Assembly (NCBI RefSeq): GCF_024158145.1
Contig: NZ_JAMYXM010000001.1
Span: 806,001-870,000, forward strand
Direction: 5' to 3'
Length of the DNA: 64,000 nt
From: Notoacmeibacter sp. MSK16QG-6
Lineage (GTDB): Bacteria > Pseudomonadota > Alphaproteobacteria > Rhizobiales > Rhizobiaceae
The notes under the pieces: model-generated
Seen by the model: the letters and a program-made list of their open reading frames with translations, nothing else
What the model was told of the DNA's origin: nothing
Database searches by the model: none
Translations under genes and position numbers: made by a program
Shown: positions 8,761 to 18,519 of the stretch, piece after piece
Numbering within the stretch: the stretch's first letter is position 1
How the letters are laid out: the number at the start of each line of letters is the position of its first letter

Positions 8761-10233
8761 ATGAGCAGCACCATTATTCCGGTCGCATCGTGCGATTTCA
8801 TCATTTTCGGCGCGACAGGCGATCTGGCCGAGCGCAAGCTTTTGCCGGCCCTTTATCACCGCCAATGCGCGGGCCAATTTACGGAACCGACCCGTATCAT
8901 AGGCGCCTCGCGGTCCGAACTTACCGACGATGCCTTCCGTGACTATGCACGAGACGCGCTGCACGAATTCGTCGGCGAGGAAGAGCGGGATCATGGCGAG
9001 ATCGAAAAATTTCTGGACCGCCTTTCCTATGTCGCCATCGACGCCAAGAGCGACGAAGGGTGGGGCGAGTTGCGCGAAAAGGTCGGCGAGAGCAAAGCGG
9101 TGCGCGCGTTTTATCTGGCGGTTGGACCATCGCTCTTCGGCCCAATCGCGGAACGGATTCGAGAACACGGCCTTCTGAGCGACGACGCAAGGATCGTAGT
9201 GGAAAAACCACTCGGACGCGATCTCGACTCGGCCGTCGAACTGAACAAGACGCTCTCCTCGGTTTTCCGCGAAGACCAGATCTTCCGCATCGACCATTAT
9301 CTCGGCAAGGAGACTGTGCAGAATCTGATGGTGCTGCGCTTCGGGAACGCGCTTTACGAGCCGCTCTGGAACAGCGCCCATATCGACCACGTACAGATCA
9401 CCGTGGCGGAGAATGTCGGGCTGGAGAGCCGGGCAGACTATTACGACAAGTCCGGCGCGATGCGCGATATGGTCCAGAACCATATCCTTCAGCTTCTGTG
9501 TCTCGTCGCGATGGAGCCTCCCTCCTCGCTGGATGCGGACGCCGTTCGCGACGAAAAGCTCAAGGTTCTGCGCGCACTCGATCCGCTAACGGGGGAAGCC
9601 GTCCACCGGCGCACCGTGCGGGGACAGTATCGTGAGGGAGCTTCACGTGGCGGCGCCGTCAAAGGCTATCTGGAAGAATTGGAAAGCGGGCACAGCGACA
9701 CCGAAACCTTCGTCGCCCTGAAGGCGGAGATCGGAAACTGGCGCTGGGCAGGCGTGCCCTTTTATCTGCGGACCGGCAAGCGTCTGGCAGCACGCGCGTC
9801 CGAGATCGTCGTTCAGTTCAAACCCATTCCGCATTCCATATTTGAGGAGGCCGCTGGCGAAGTCATCGCCAACCAGCTCGTCATCCGGCTGCAGCCAGAT
9901 GAAGGCGTGAAGCAGTGGATGATGGTCAAGGACCCTGGCCCTGGCGGAATGCGCCTGCGCCATGTACCCCTCGACATGTATTTCTCCGATGCATTCAACG
10001 TTCGCAATCCCGATGCATATGAGCGCTTGCTGACCGATGTCGTGCGCGGAAATCAGACCCTTTTCATGCGTGGGGACGAGGTGGAAGCGGCATGGCGGTG
10101 GATCGATCCGATCCTGGAAGAATGGCAGAACCGTCCGAAGGATGTCGCCGGATATACATCTGGGTCATGGGGGCCATCGGCCTCCATCGGCCTGATCGAA
10201 CGCGACGGTCGGAGCTGGCATGAATCCGTCTGA
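8761..10233 (+). CDS. zwf: Glucose-6-phosphate 1-dehydrogenase
   Basis: 490 aa, usual family length. The dinucleotide-binding site IFGATGDLAERK is at about 15-26 and the active-site motif RIDHYLGKE at 176-184, with the catalytic His in DHYLGKE. The enzyme oxidises glucose-6-phosphate to 6-phosphogluconolactone, reducing NADP or NAD. It is the first gene of zwf-pgl-edd; pgl begins inside its last codons (14-base overlap), pointing to translational coupling. A candidate promoter and dyad lie upstream at 8684-8724. No oddities. Confidence 0.97.
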   Translation: MSSTIIPVASCDFIIFGATGDLAERKLLPALYHRQCAGQFTEPTRIIGASRSELTDDAFRDYARDALHEFVGEEERDHGEIEKFLDRLSYVAIDAKSDEGWGELREKVGESKAVRAFYLAVGPSLFGPIAERIREHGLLSDDARIVVEKPLGRDLDSAVELNKTLSSVFREDQIFRIDHYLGKETVQNLMVLRFGNALYEPLWNSAHIDHVQITVAENVGLESRADYYDKSGAMRDMVQNHILQLLCLVAMEPPSSLDADAVRDEKLKVLRALDPLTGEAVHRRTVRGQYREGASRGGAVKGYLEELESGHSDTETFVALKAEIGNWRWAGVPFYLRTGKRLAARASEIVVQFKPIPHSIFEEAAGEVIANQLVIRLQPDEGVKQWMMVKDPGPGGMRLRHVPLDMYFSDAFNVRNPDAYERLLTDVVRGNQTLFMRGDEVEAAWRWIDPILEEWQNRPKDVAGYTSGSWGPSASIGLIERDGRSWHESV

Positions 10234-10984
10234 TCCCCCCGCCCATCGCGATCCCGCCGATCTTCTTGCCGACGCGCCTGGCGAGCCGGCGTGGCGGGAA
10301 CATTCTAGCGGGGGACGGCTGGCCGAACGCTTGGCGGACAAAGTCGCCGAACAGCTCTCCGAGGCCATCGAAGCGCGCGGCATCGCCACATTGATCCTGT
10401 CGGGCGGTCGGACGCCTGAAAAGTTCTTCGTCGCGCTGTCAGAACGCGAGATCGCGTGGGACAAGGTGATCGTGACGCTTGTCGATGAGCGTTTCGTCGA
10501 CATGTCATCGCCCCGCTCCAACGCAGCCATGGTCATTCAGCGGCTTTTGCAGCGAAACGCAGCCGATGCCGCGTTCGAGCCGCTTTACGAGCCGGTTGCA
10601 AGCGCCGAATTGGCTGCGGATAACGCCAGCCGCCGTCTGGCCGGTCTGCCGCAGCCCTTCGATGTCGTGATTCTCGGCATGGGAACGGACGGTCACACCG
10701 CCTCGTTTTTTCCGAAAGGCGACCGCTTGGACGAGGCGCTCGACTCAAAAGGCGAACCGCGCATCATCTCGATGAATGCGCCGGATGCCGGAGAGCCCCG
10801 CCTGACCTGGACACTGCCCGCTCTCGCCAGTGCGCGGAGCCTCCATCTTCATATCGAGGGCGTGGAGAAGAAGAACGTGCTGTTCGATGCACTTTCCGAC
10901 GAAGAATCGCCCTACCCGATCCGCGCAGTCTTCAACCGCGCCAAATCGACGATCACCATCTGGTACGCGCCAGCCGAAGGATAG
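10220..10984 (+). CDS. pgl: 6-phosphogluconolactonase
   Basis: 254 aa. '[14 protein letters not shown]' and 'VDERFV' followed by '[16 protein letters not shown]' are the DevB/Pgl-type signature segments. It hydrolyses 6-phosphogluconolactone to 6-phosphogluconate. The ATG at 10220 is preceded by GGAG within the zwf coding end, so the two are coupled; edd starts 4 bases after its stop. The N-terminal 25 residues are Pro/Asp-rich and longer than in many homologues. Confidence 0.95.
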   Translation: MNPSDPPAHRDPADLLADAPGEPAWREHSSGGRLAERLADKVAEQLSEAIEARGIATLILSGGRTPEKFFVALSEREIAWDKVIVTLVDERFVDMSSPRSNAAMVIQRLLQRNAADAAFEPLYEPVASAELAADNASRRLAGLPQPFDVVILGMGTDGHTASFFPKGDRLDEALDSKGEPRIISMNAPDAGEPRLTWTLPALASARSLHLHIEGVEKKNVLFDALSDEESPYPIRAVFNRAKSTITIWYAPAEG

Positions 10985-10988
10985 AATC

Positions 10989-12806
10989 ATGGCAACCGCA
11001 GAGATCCAACGCATCACGCAACGCATTGTGGAGCGCAGCAAACCCACACGCGAAGCCTATCTCGAACGGCTCGATGCGGCAGTTACGGCGGGCGTGAACC
11101 GTACTTCGCTGTCCTGCTCCAACCTCGCTCACGGTTTCGCTGTGTGTTCGCCGGCGGAAAAGAGAGACCTGTCCGGTGACACCGTGCCCAATCTGGGCAT
11201 TATCACGGCCTATAACGACATGCTGTCGGCCCACCAGCCCTTCGAACGTTTCCCTGAGATCATTCGGGCGGCAGCCCGTGAAGCCGGCGGCGTGGCGCAG
11301 GTCGCTTCGGGCGTGCCCGCCATGTGCGACGGCGTAACGCAGGGCCAGCCCGGCATGGAGCTTTCGCTCTTCTCACGCGACATTATCGCCATGGCGGCAG
11401 GTGTCGGCCTATCGCATAATATGTTCGATGCGGCGGTTTATCTCGGCGTCTGCGACAAGATCGTGCCGGGCCTTTTTATCGCAGCGCTCACCTTCGGCCA
11501 TCTGCCGAGCATATTCGTGCCTGCCGGACCGATGCCGTCCGGCTTGCCAAACGATGAGAAAGCGCGCATCCGCCAACTCTATGCTGAAGGCAAGGTGGGC
11601 CGGAACGAGTTGCTGGAAGCCGAGAGCAAAAGCTATCACGGTCCCGGCACCTGCACTTTTTACGGCACGGCCAACTCCAACCAGATGATGATGGAAATGA
11701 TGGGCCTGCACATGCCCGGCGCGTCATTCATCAATCCGAACACGCCGCTCCGCGATGCGCTGACCAAGGAGGCCATCAGCCGGGCCTTCCAGATCACGCA
11801 AGCGGGCAATGAATTCACCCCTGTCGGGCGAATGATAGACGAGCGTTCGATCGTCAATGCTGCGGTCGGCCTGAATGCGACGGGCGGCTCGACCAATCAT
11901 ACGATTCATCTCGTGGCCATGGCCGGTGCAGCGGGCATCAAGCTCAACTGGCAGGATATCTCCGATATTTCCGATACTGTGCCACTGCTGGCGCGGGTTT
12001 ATCCGAACGGCCTTTCGGATGTGAACCATTTCCAGGCGGCAGGCGGCATGGGCTTTCTGATCAAGGAACTCTGCAAGGCCGGGCTGATGCATGACGACAT
12101 CCGCACCGTCTATGGCGAGGGAATGGAAGCATACGGCATAGAGGTCACGCTAAATGAGGATGGATCGGTCCGCCGCGAGCCGGCGCCGGATGTCAGCCAT
12201 GAGCCGAAAATCCTGACAACGGCGGATCAGCCATTCCAGCCGACTGGCGGGATTGAAGTGCTCAAAGGCAATATCGGCGACGCCATCATCAAAATCTCCG
12301 CCGTCAAACCGGAAAACCGCGTCGTCGAAGCTCCGGCTGTCGTTTTCGAGGATCAGTCCGAACTGCAGGAAGCCTTCAAGGCCGGAGAGTTGGAGAAGGA
12401 TTTCGTCGCAGTCGTCCGTTTTCAGGGGCCGCAGGCCAACGGCATGCCCGAATTGCATAAGCTGACACCGCCGCTTGGCGTATTGCAGGATCGCGGCTTC
12501 AAGGTCGCGCTTGTGACGGACGGGCGCATGAGTGGCGCTTCTGGCAAGGTTCCGGCTGCCATTCACGTCACGCCCGAAGCGCTCAGCGGTGGGCCAATCG
12601 CCAAGGTCCGCACCGGCGACCTGGTGCGCGTGGACGGCGAGAAAGGCACGCTCGAGGTGCTGGTCGATGACGCCGAGTTTCTCGCCCGCGAAAATGCCCA
12701 GGGCGATATGGCAAAGAACCAGTACGGCATGGGTCGTGAACTGTTCTCGGCTTTCCGCTCGGTCGTCGGACGGGCCGATCAGGGCGCGACGGTTTTCGCT
12801 ATCTGA
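10989..12806 (+). CDS. edd: Phosphogluconate dehydratase
   Basis: 605 aa from ATG 10989, the usual Edd length; in-frame upstream codons lie inside pgl. IlvD/Edd-family features: '[16 protein letters not shown]', '[19 protein letters not shown]' and '[14 protein letters not shown]', with cysteines expected to hold the iron-sulfur cluster, and '[17 protein letters not shown]' near the end. It dehydrates 6-phosphogluconate to KDPG in the Entner-Doudoroff pathway. The aldolase gene eda is not in the window. Confidence 0.96.
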   Translation: MATAEIQRITQRIVERSKPTREAYLERLDAAVTAGVNRTSLSCSNLAHGFAVCSPAEKRDLSGDTVPNLGIITAYNDMLSAHQPFERFPEIIRAAAREAGGVAQVASGVPAMCDGVTQGQPGMELSLFSRDIIAMAAGVGLSHNMFDAAVYLGVCDKIVPGLFIAALTFGHLPSIFVPAGPMPSGLPNDEKARIRQLYAEGKVGRNELLEAESKSYHGPGTCTFYGTANSNQMMMEMMGLHMPGASFINPNTPLRDALTKEAISRAFQITQAGNEFTPVGRMIDERSIVNAAVGLNATGGSTNHTIHLVAMAGAAGIKLNWQDISDISDTVPLLARVYPNGLSDVNHFQAAGGMGFLIKELCKAGLMHDDIRTVYGEGMEAYGIEVTLNEDGSVRREPAPDVSHEPKILTTADQPFQPTGGIEVLKGNIGDAIIKISAVKPENRVVEAPAVVFEDQSELQEAFKAGELEKDFVAVVRFQGPQANGMPELHKLTPPLGVLQDRGFKVALVTDGRMSGASGKVPAAIHVTPEALSGGPIAKVRTGDLVRVDGEKGTLEVLVDDAEFLARENAQGDMAKNQYGMGRELFSAFRSVVGRADQGATVFAI

Positions 12807-12867
12807 AACTTAGACGGGCGGCTCTCGTGAAAAAAGCCGTCCGCAATAACACAGCGAAAACGAAACG

Positions 12868-15372
12868 CTAGCGGCTCATCCGTTCAGCCAATCCATCCAG
12901 TATCTCGCGCATGGAGCGGACGGTTTCACGCATTTCCGCCAGTTCCCGGCGATCGGCATCCTGCTGGGCCTGCTGCATAGCCACTTCTGGTCCACGGGCA
13001 TGGTATGGATGGGGGGAATGGCCCTGCCATTCCGGCTCTTGCCACGCTGTCTCCCGATAGGGAGCGGGCATACCGGCAGGGCGGTATGGAGCGACCGGCT
13101 GACTCTGACCCACAGACTGCGAATGGTAGCCCGGCCAGGATGGGCGATGCGGTGCGTAGCCGGGATGGTAGTCGGACGGATATCCCCACCCTTGCTGCGG
13201 CTGAGAATAGGGGGCGTTGGCAGGTGGGTATTGCGAAGACGCCAGATGATCCAGTCGGGGATCATACGCAGATGGATAGGCCGGCGGCGCATTCGGCACC
13301 ACATCGCCCCGTCCACCATAAGGTTCGAGTGGGCGATGGCCGGTCATCTCTGCGTCCTGTTGCGGTGAATAAGGGTTTGGATTGGTCTGGCGATACATCG
13401 TGTCCTCGCTAAGCGTCTCGATAGGCTCGTCTTCTGTCACGGCCGTGTCCCGGCTTTCGGCTTCCGTGGTTTCCCTTTCCCGGATGACGGTGCTGCCCTG
13501 GGCCAAGGATCGCTGCGCCTTCATGTCTTCCCAGACACCGAGGATCGCCCCGATTACCAGGCCAAGCACGAATCCGAGTATCGTGAAAAGAATGACGGTC
13601 GAAGCGCGTGAGGGGCCTTCCGGCTTCAGCGGCGGTTGCGCCTTGCCGATAATAGAGATGTTGGTGGTATCAATATCCTTCTGCTCGCCGGCATCGCGGG
13701 CCCGCAGCAGATAGGACTCGTAGATATTCCGTTTGGCGGCCGCTTCTCGTTCCAATTGTCGTAAAGTCACGAGTTCGTCGGAAATGTCGCCCTGGCGAAC
13801 CTTCATCTGGGCAAGGCGGTCGGCCAGGTCCTGCTGCTGCTGACGGGCACGGCGCAACTCCGCTTCGGCCGAGGCCGCTATTCGGCGCAGTTCGGCAGCC
13901 ATCTGTTCGCGGGAGCCGCGCAATTGCGATTCAATAGCGATACGCTGCGGATGGCGTGGTCCCAGTCGGGCCGAAAGACTTTCCGCCTGCTGGCGGAGCT
14001 GCGCATATTGCGCGCGCAATTCGCTGATGACCGGCGAATTGATGGCCTCGGGCACCCCTCCGCCGAGAATGGCGTCCGTGCTGGTTTCGCGGATCGAACG
14101 AGCCTTGGCCTGCAATTCGATGAGTTGAGCTTCCGCACTCGCAAGCTGATCGTTGAGGCGAAGAATTTCTTCGTCCGTAATCAGCCGCCCCTGCGATTCC
14201 ACCAGATCGTTTTCGGTACGGAAGGCTTCGACGGCCCGCTCTGCCGCCTCGACTTCCGTTCGCAGATCATCGAGCCGAGCCGTGATCTCACTCTCTGCGC
14301 GTCCTGCCGTGGCAGAGGACAAATTGCGCGAAACCTCAACGTAAGCAGCCACGACAGCGTTGGCGATATCCGCCGATAATTGCGGATCGCGCGTTTCCGC
14401 CTGCACAGAGACGACGAATGTGCGATCCGCACGCGCAATGTCGAGAGATTCAGCCAGATCGCTAGCAGCGTTGGCAATCTCGCTGTCTTCGTCGCTCTTT
14501 GCGGCGAATGGATTGATGGACCGAAGACTGGCCACCAACGCAAAAAGGCCACGAGGCGGCGCGGTGAAGCGCGGATCGTTGGCGAGGTCGAGATCCTTCG
14601 CGACCTTCTGCATCACCTGCGGCGCATACATCAGCCGCACCTGATTTTCGACCAGAGCCAGCGTCGCATCGGACGGCAGACCCTGAGAGGTCATGTCGCG
14701 CTCTGAAATCTTGATGTTGCGAGGATCGATCAGAACATCGGCGGAAGCCACATAGGTTTTCGGCGTCGAAAGCGCGATTACAACACCGAGTATCGCGCCG
14801 ATGAGCGTCGTGGCGACAATGATGAGCTTGGCGTTCCATACGCCAGTCAGAACCGCCACCGGATCGACTGCCGGCCGCCAGACCTCGCTGACCACACGCC
14901 GCCGTTCGTATGATGAGGCAGCACGGGGCTGGTAATCACTCGGCATGACCGGTGGCGGGCTGGCTTGTACATCGCGCACCGGCTCTGTCTTCACGACCTT
15001 GGGGCGGTCGTCGCTCGACTTGTCCGGCTCCGCGGGTTTGTGCTGCTTTCGATGGAGCCAGTCCCGGAAGGATTGCAGGACCGTTGGCGTCTCGGGATCG
15101 TCTTCGCCTGCAGGCCGGGCGGTTTCTCTTTCGTTCGCAGGATCAGGCCGTGATGTCTCACGTGATCGGGGAGCGGGTCGGGAGTCTGTATGTGAACGCG
15201 AAGGCGGTGGTGGCGAAGCTTCCCGCTCCGCCGCCATGGAGAGCACACTGTTGCTGCGCCGCGGACGCTTCCGATCTCTTGCTTCAGCGTAAAGCTCGCG
15301 AATATCCGGCTCGGCAGGATCTGGTTCCTGCCGGTTTGCGGATGCCGCTCGAGAGAGAAATGATCCGGCCAT
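12868..15372 (-). CDS. GumC/Wzz-like polysaccharide co-polymerase with long N- and C-terminal extensions
   Basis: 834 aa. Residues 1-175 are polar and basic/proline-rich. Membrane segment 1 is at about 183-202 and segment 2 near 587-610, enclosing a periplasmic region with long coiled coils and a GNVR-like part ('VTLRQLEREAAAKRNIYESYLLRA'). This is the Wzz/GumC plan for controlling chain length or export of surface polysaccharide. There is no C-terminal BY-kinase (no Walker A). Instead the last 220 residues are rich in Pro, Tyr, Gln and Ser, ending in a short helix. AGGA lies 5 bases before the ATG. It is divergent from the flippase gene. Confidence 0.85.
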   Translation of the reverse strand: MAGSFLSRAASANRQEPDPAEPDIRELYAEARDRKRPRRSNSVLSMAAEREASPPPPSRSHTDSRPAPRSRETSRPDPANERETARPAGEDDPETPTVLQSFRDWLHRKQHKPAEPDKSSDDRPKVVKTEPVRDVQASPPPVMPSDYQPRAASSYERRRVVSEVWRPAVDPVAVLTGVWNAKLIIVATTLIGAILGVVIALSTPKTYVASADVLIDPRNIKISERDMTSQGLPSDATLALVENQVRLMYAPQVMQKVAKDLDLANDPRFTAPPRGLFALVASLRSINPFAAKSDEDSEIANAASDLAESLDIARADRTFVVSVQAETRDPQLSADIANAVVAAYVEVSRNLSSATAGRAESEITARLDDLRTEVEAAERAVEAFRTENDLVESQGRLITDEEILRLNDQLASAEAQLIELQAKARSIRETSTDAILGGGVPEAINSPVISELRAQYAQLRQQAESLSARLGPRHPQRIAIESQLRGSREQMAAELRRIAASAEAELRRARQQQQDLADRLAQMKVRQGDISDELVTLRQLEREAAAKRNIYESYLLRARDAGEQKDIDTTNISIIGKAQPPLKPEGPSRASTVILFTILGFVLGLVIGAILGVWEDMKAQRSLAQGSTVIRERETTEAESRDTAVTEDEPIETLSEDTMYRQTNPNPYSPQQDAEMTGHRPLEPYGGRGDVVPNAPPAYPSAYDPRLDHLASSQYPPANAPYSQPQQGWGYPSDYHPGYAPHRPSWPGYHSQSVGQSQPVAPYRPAGMPAPYRETAWQEPEWQGHSPHPYHARGPEVAMQQAQQDADRRELAEMRETVRSMREILDGLAERMSR

Positions 15373-15534
15373 CCGGTCCTTACCGCCAAGCTCAAGAGCC
15401 GGTCCTGAACGCCGACACTCAATTCTTGTCGAACTCTAAACAGCCATGGCAAAGAAAGTGTAAAGATTGGCGCTGTGGTCCCATTACCTGTCGGAACGAA
15501 CCGGACATTAAGAGCTGTCGGGCATGATGCGGCG

Positions 15535-16851
15535 ATGTCGGACAGCCAAGCTCATAGCGGAACCGTCACCCGCAAGACCTCGTGGACGCAGAGAATGATC
15601 GCGCGTCTGCCAGCGGGCGCCTTGCAGCTGACAGGTGGCTATCTTGCCGCGACCAGCGGATCGCTGGGTCGGTTGGTTTTTTCGCTGGCCTATTTCGTTC
15701 TGCTCGCCAACACGCTGACGATTGCCGAGTTCGGCATTTTCGCCACCGCCAGTGCCGCCGGCGTGATGCTGTCGCGCATTGTCGGGTTCGGCATGTCATC
15801 GCCTCTCTATCGCGCGGCGACCGTGCGGCCCAGATTAATCGGTCTCTACGCAGGCGGGTTTTTATTGGCCGCTGTGTTGTCTCTTCCGATCCTCGTCGTC
15901 GCGTCAATCGTTACATGGGCCTTGATCTTTTCCCGTGATGTTCCGTTCACGCCCTTTGCGCTGATCGTTGCTGCGGAAGCTCTGCTATGGCGGAGCACAG
16001 AGATCGTTATCATCGTCAATAACGGTCTGGAGCGCTTTGGGAGAGGCGCTATTCTCACGATTATGGGCACAGCGCTGCGCGCGCTCGCCGCTCTGTGCCT
16101 GACATTTCTTGCCGCGCCAGATCTTACTTCCTGGTCATGGCTTTATCTGCTCGCCAACGGTGCGGCGCTCGCAATTGCAATTTTGTTCTACTGGCCCCGC
16201 CAAAAACTTCGATGGCATCCCGGCGTCTGGTGGCGACGAACAGCCGATGCCTTTCCGGTCTGCGGTGCAGAAATATTGTTTTATCTTCAGTCCGAACTGG
16301 ACAAGTTGCTCGTTCTTTATCTCGGTGGGCCGCAACTGGCTGGCCTCTATGCCGTCGTGATGCGGCTTGTCGACCTGACCGCCCTGCCCGTCCGCACATT
16401 CACCATGCTATTGATCCAGAAGCTGATGGGCAGCACCGAGGCTATCGCATCGCGCCTGCGCCGGTTTGGTCTGGAGGCGACAATCGCGACCGCCTCGACG
16501 CTTGGCATCGCGGCACTCGCCGGCATTCTGTGGTTATGGCCGACATTGCTGGGCGACAATGTCGCGGAAGCCGCGCCACTCGTCCTGCTCGTTCTCGCAG
16601 TTCCGGCGCTGCGTAATCTCGTCGAATATCATGCCGAACTGCTATACGGCCGAGGTCAAAGCGGCAGGCGCATGGTCAATTTGGCCGTTCTGGGTGTGGC
16701 AAAGGCCGTACTGCTCGCGGGCATTCTCGCTCAGTTCGCCGAAACCGGCTCTATCATGATAGCGTTGAACGCGGTATTTGCCGTGCTTTATGGGCTGTCG
16801 CTCGTTCTGACCTATCGCGCCTTGTCGAGAAAGACAGGCAAATCGTTCTAG
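15535..16851 (+). CDS. Wzx-like polysaccharide flippase
   Basis: 438 aa from ATG 15535; an upstream GTG at 15475 is less likely. About 12-14 hydrophobic segments, beginning 'GYLAATSGSLGRLVFSLAYFVLLANTL', in the pattern of the MOP/PST oligosaccharide-lipid flippases, which move undecaprenyl-linked repeat units across the inner membrane. 'TLTIAEFGIFATASA' matches the conserved first-loop 'L...EFG.F..A'. It sits in the polysaccharide locus with GumC-like, glycosyltransferase and O-antigen-ligase-like genes. Confidence 0.82.
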   Translation: MSDSQAHSGTVTRKTSWTQRMIARLPAGALQLTGGYLAATSGSLGRLVFSLAYFVLLANTLTIAEFGIFATASAAGVMLSRIVGFGMSSPLYRAATVRPRLIGLYAGGFLLAAVLSLPILVVASIVTWALIFSRDVPFTPFALIVAAEALLWRSTEIVIIVNNGLERFGRGAILTIMGTALRALAALCLTFLAAPDLTSWSWLYLLANGAALAIAILFYWPRQKLRWHPGVWWRRTADAFPVCGAEILFYLQSELDKLLVLYLGGPQLAGLYAVVMRLVDLTALPVRTFTMLLIQKLMGSTEAIASRLRRFGLEATIATASTLGIAALAGILWLWPTLLGDNVAEAAPLVLLVLAVPALRNLVEYHAELLYGRGQSGRRMVNLAVLGVAKAVLLAGILAQFAETGSIMIALNAVFAVLYGLSLVLTYRALSRKTGKSF

Positions 16852-16861
16852 ACTGTGCCGC

Positions 16862-17758
16862 CTAGCCGATTACGCGGCGCAGATCGCCAATGTCCGATCC
16901 GGTAAAGCTCTGCAGCGCTACGGCAACCTGGCTCTCGCCCATCGCTTCGATGAAATCGCGGATGCCACCTTCGGTCAGCCCCGGACCGCCCCAATAGGTG
17001 TGACACCATTCTGTGTCGTCATGGAAATGATGCGCCGGATCGTCCAACTCATCGCTGAAGCGGCCGTAGATCATGCACTCTGAGAAGCTGCGCCGGCGAG
17101 CCAGCAAATCGACCCAGTGTCGCGAGCAGGCCGCTTCGATGCGGGCCGTCATCGCCCGAACGGAGGCCGTGCGCCAGGCGATGAGCGTTGCGATATAATC
17201 ATGCGGCGAAGTGCTTGCGCCGAGGCCCAAAATACGCCCTGCATTTCGGCTCCAGACGTGCTGCTCGGAGGGTGGACGGCGGACCAATTCGAACGGTCTG
17301 CGAAACAGCCGGACGGCGCCATTGTCGGCAATGACATCGCGGGCGTCGAACGCCTTGACGAAGGCAACGTCGCTATCCAGAAGAACCATAGCCTGTTCGT
17401 CGATATGTTCGGCGATCGCGATTTTTCGAATTTGCTGCACGTGCCAGCCACGAAGCGGCCAACCGCGCCATGAGAGCCAGACCCGGCGCCTGCCGAAGCT
17501 GAAGGGATCGGCGACGTCGTGGAGCGATCGCGGCAGGATATCTCCTTCGCTAACAACCTCTCGTTGCTTTCCTTCAAACTCCCGAAACAGCGGCGCATCG
17601 CGATCAGAGACCAAGACGAGGTGTCGGGTATAGCCCCGCACATGCTTGTCCAGTGTGTCACACAGCAGTCTGAACCGGTCTATATCGCCGGCATAGCTTG
17701 CGGTAACGAGCGCGACGGATCGGTCGTCACCGGACGCCGAGCCTTCCGATTGTCTCAA
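16862..17758 (-). CDS. DUF6492-type protein, putative sugar transferase
   Basis: 298 aa if started at TTG 17758, which overlaps the stop of the upstream gene as TTGA (17758-17755); an ATG at 17860 would overlap that gene by about 106 bases. It has 'VALVTASYAGDIDRFRLLCDTLD' (nucleotide-sugar-type N-terminus), 'LVLVSDRDAPLF' and 'MVLLDSDVAFVKAF' with a DSD motif like the DxD of GT-A glycosyltransferases, and 'HDDTEWCHTYWGGPGL'. I associate this with DUF6492. Translationally coupled to the WecG/TagA-like gene, so probably part of repeat-unit synthesis. Confidence 0.72.
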   Translation of the reverse strand: MRQSEGSASGDDRSVALVTASYAGDIDRFRLLCDTLDKHVRGYTRHLVLVSDRDAPLFREFEGKQREVVSEGDILPRSLHDVADPFSFGRRRVWLSWRGWPLRGWHVQQIRKIAIAEHIDEQAMVLLDSDVAFVKAFDARDVIADNGAVRLFRRPFELVRRPPSEQHVWSRNAGRILGLGASTSPHDYIATLIAWRTASVRAMTARIEAACSRHWVDLLARRRSFSECMIYGRFSDELDDPAHHFHDDTEWCHTYWGGPGLTEGGIRDFIEAMGESQVAVALQSFTGSDIGDLRRVIG

Positions 17759-18519
17759 CGTCCGCTCCGATCTATCAGAACGCGATAGAGAAAACGCGGA
17801 TTGCCGATCACATAGCGAGCGAAAAGGCGGCGTGGCTCCAGAGCAAGCCGCCAGACCCACTCACTTCGCAAGCGCCGAACCAATTTGGGTGCGCGGGGTA
17901 CGGCGCCGGCCAGAAAGTCGAACAAGGCGCCGACGCCGAAAACCAATGTGCAATGGCGCTGGTCCAGATTGCCCACGATCCAGTTCTCCTGTGCCGGCAC
18001 GCCCAGAGCGACCATCAGCAGATCGGGCTTGTCGGCCTTTAGATGCTCAAGGATGGCATGCTCCGATCCCGCATCGAAATAGCCATCGGAAAAGGCCGTG
18101 AACCGGTTCTGCGGAAATCGCTCCTTTAGCGCTTCAACAGCGCCGTTGAGGCTGTCCAGTTTGGCCCCGATGAGACCGACATGCAGCGGCGGGTGCAATC
18201 GCTCAAGAAGAAAGGGCATGAAATCCGTACCGTTGAGGTTGGCCGGGAAGGTCTGACCGTCCTTCAGCCAAGCCGCTATATCCACCCCAATACCATCCGG
18301 CAGAACCAGAAAATTCTGCAATAGCTGCGCATATGCAGTATCTTCGGCCGCGATATTGGCGACGTGGCTATTGAGAAATGCGATGCGTGAAAATTCGCCG
18401 CGATGAAGACGCGACTGTAATTGCTCGGCGGCCTCTTTCGCCGTCAGCGCGGCAACCTCATGGCCGAGTACCCTTTTTGTCGGTATTGATAAATGTGGCT
18501 TGGCTTCAACCGACATCAT
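17755..18519 (-). CDS. WecG/TagA/CpsF family glycosyltransferase
   Basis: 254 aa from ATG 18519 (or the adjacent ATG at 18516). The start overlaps the stop of the upstream glycosyltransferase as ATGA. Family marks: 'IAFLNSHVANIA', 'VLPDGIGVDIAAWL', 'GVPAQENWI' and 'GVGALFDFLAG', followed by 'RAPKLVRRLRSEWVWRLALEP'. The family adds a sugar, often ManNAc(A) or glucose/mannose derivatives, to a lipid-linked acceptor at the inner membrane. It is the middle gene of a three-gene minus-strand operon. Confidence 0.9.
   Translation of the reverse strand: MMSVEAKPHLSIPTKRVLGHEVAALTAKEAAEQLQSRLHRGEFSRIAFLNSHVANIAAEDTAYAQLLQNFLVLPDGIGVDIAAWLKDGQTFPANLNGTDFMPFLLERLHPPLHVGLIGAKLDSLNGAVEALKERFPQNRFTAFSDGYFDAGSEHAILEHLKADKPDLLMVALGVPAQENWIVGNLDQRHCTLVFGVGALFDFLAGAVPRAPKLVRRLRSEWVWRLALEPRRLFARYVIGNPRFLYRVLIDRSGR

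Noticed and set aside
8338-9483. Minus-strand reading frame of 381 codons opposite the PuuB-like gene end and zwf
   Set aside because: It runs across two well-supported plus-strand genes; no protein family resemblance.
12816-12842. GC-rich stem-loop between edd and the convergent GumC-like gene
   Set aside because: Imperfect stem and no T-run on either strand, so a terminator cannot be claimed.
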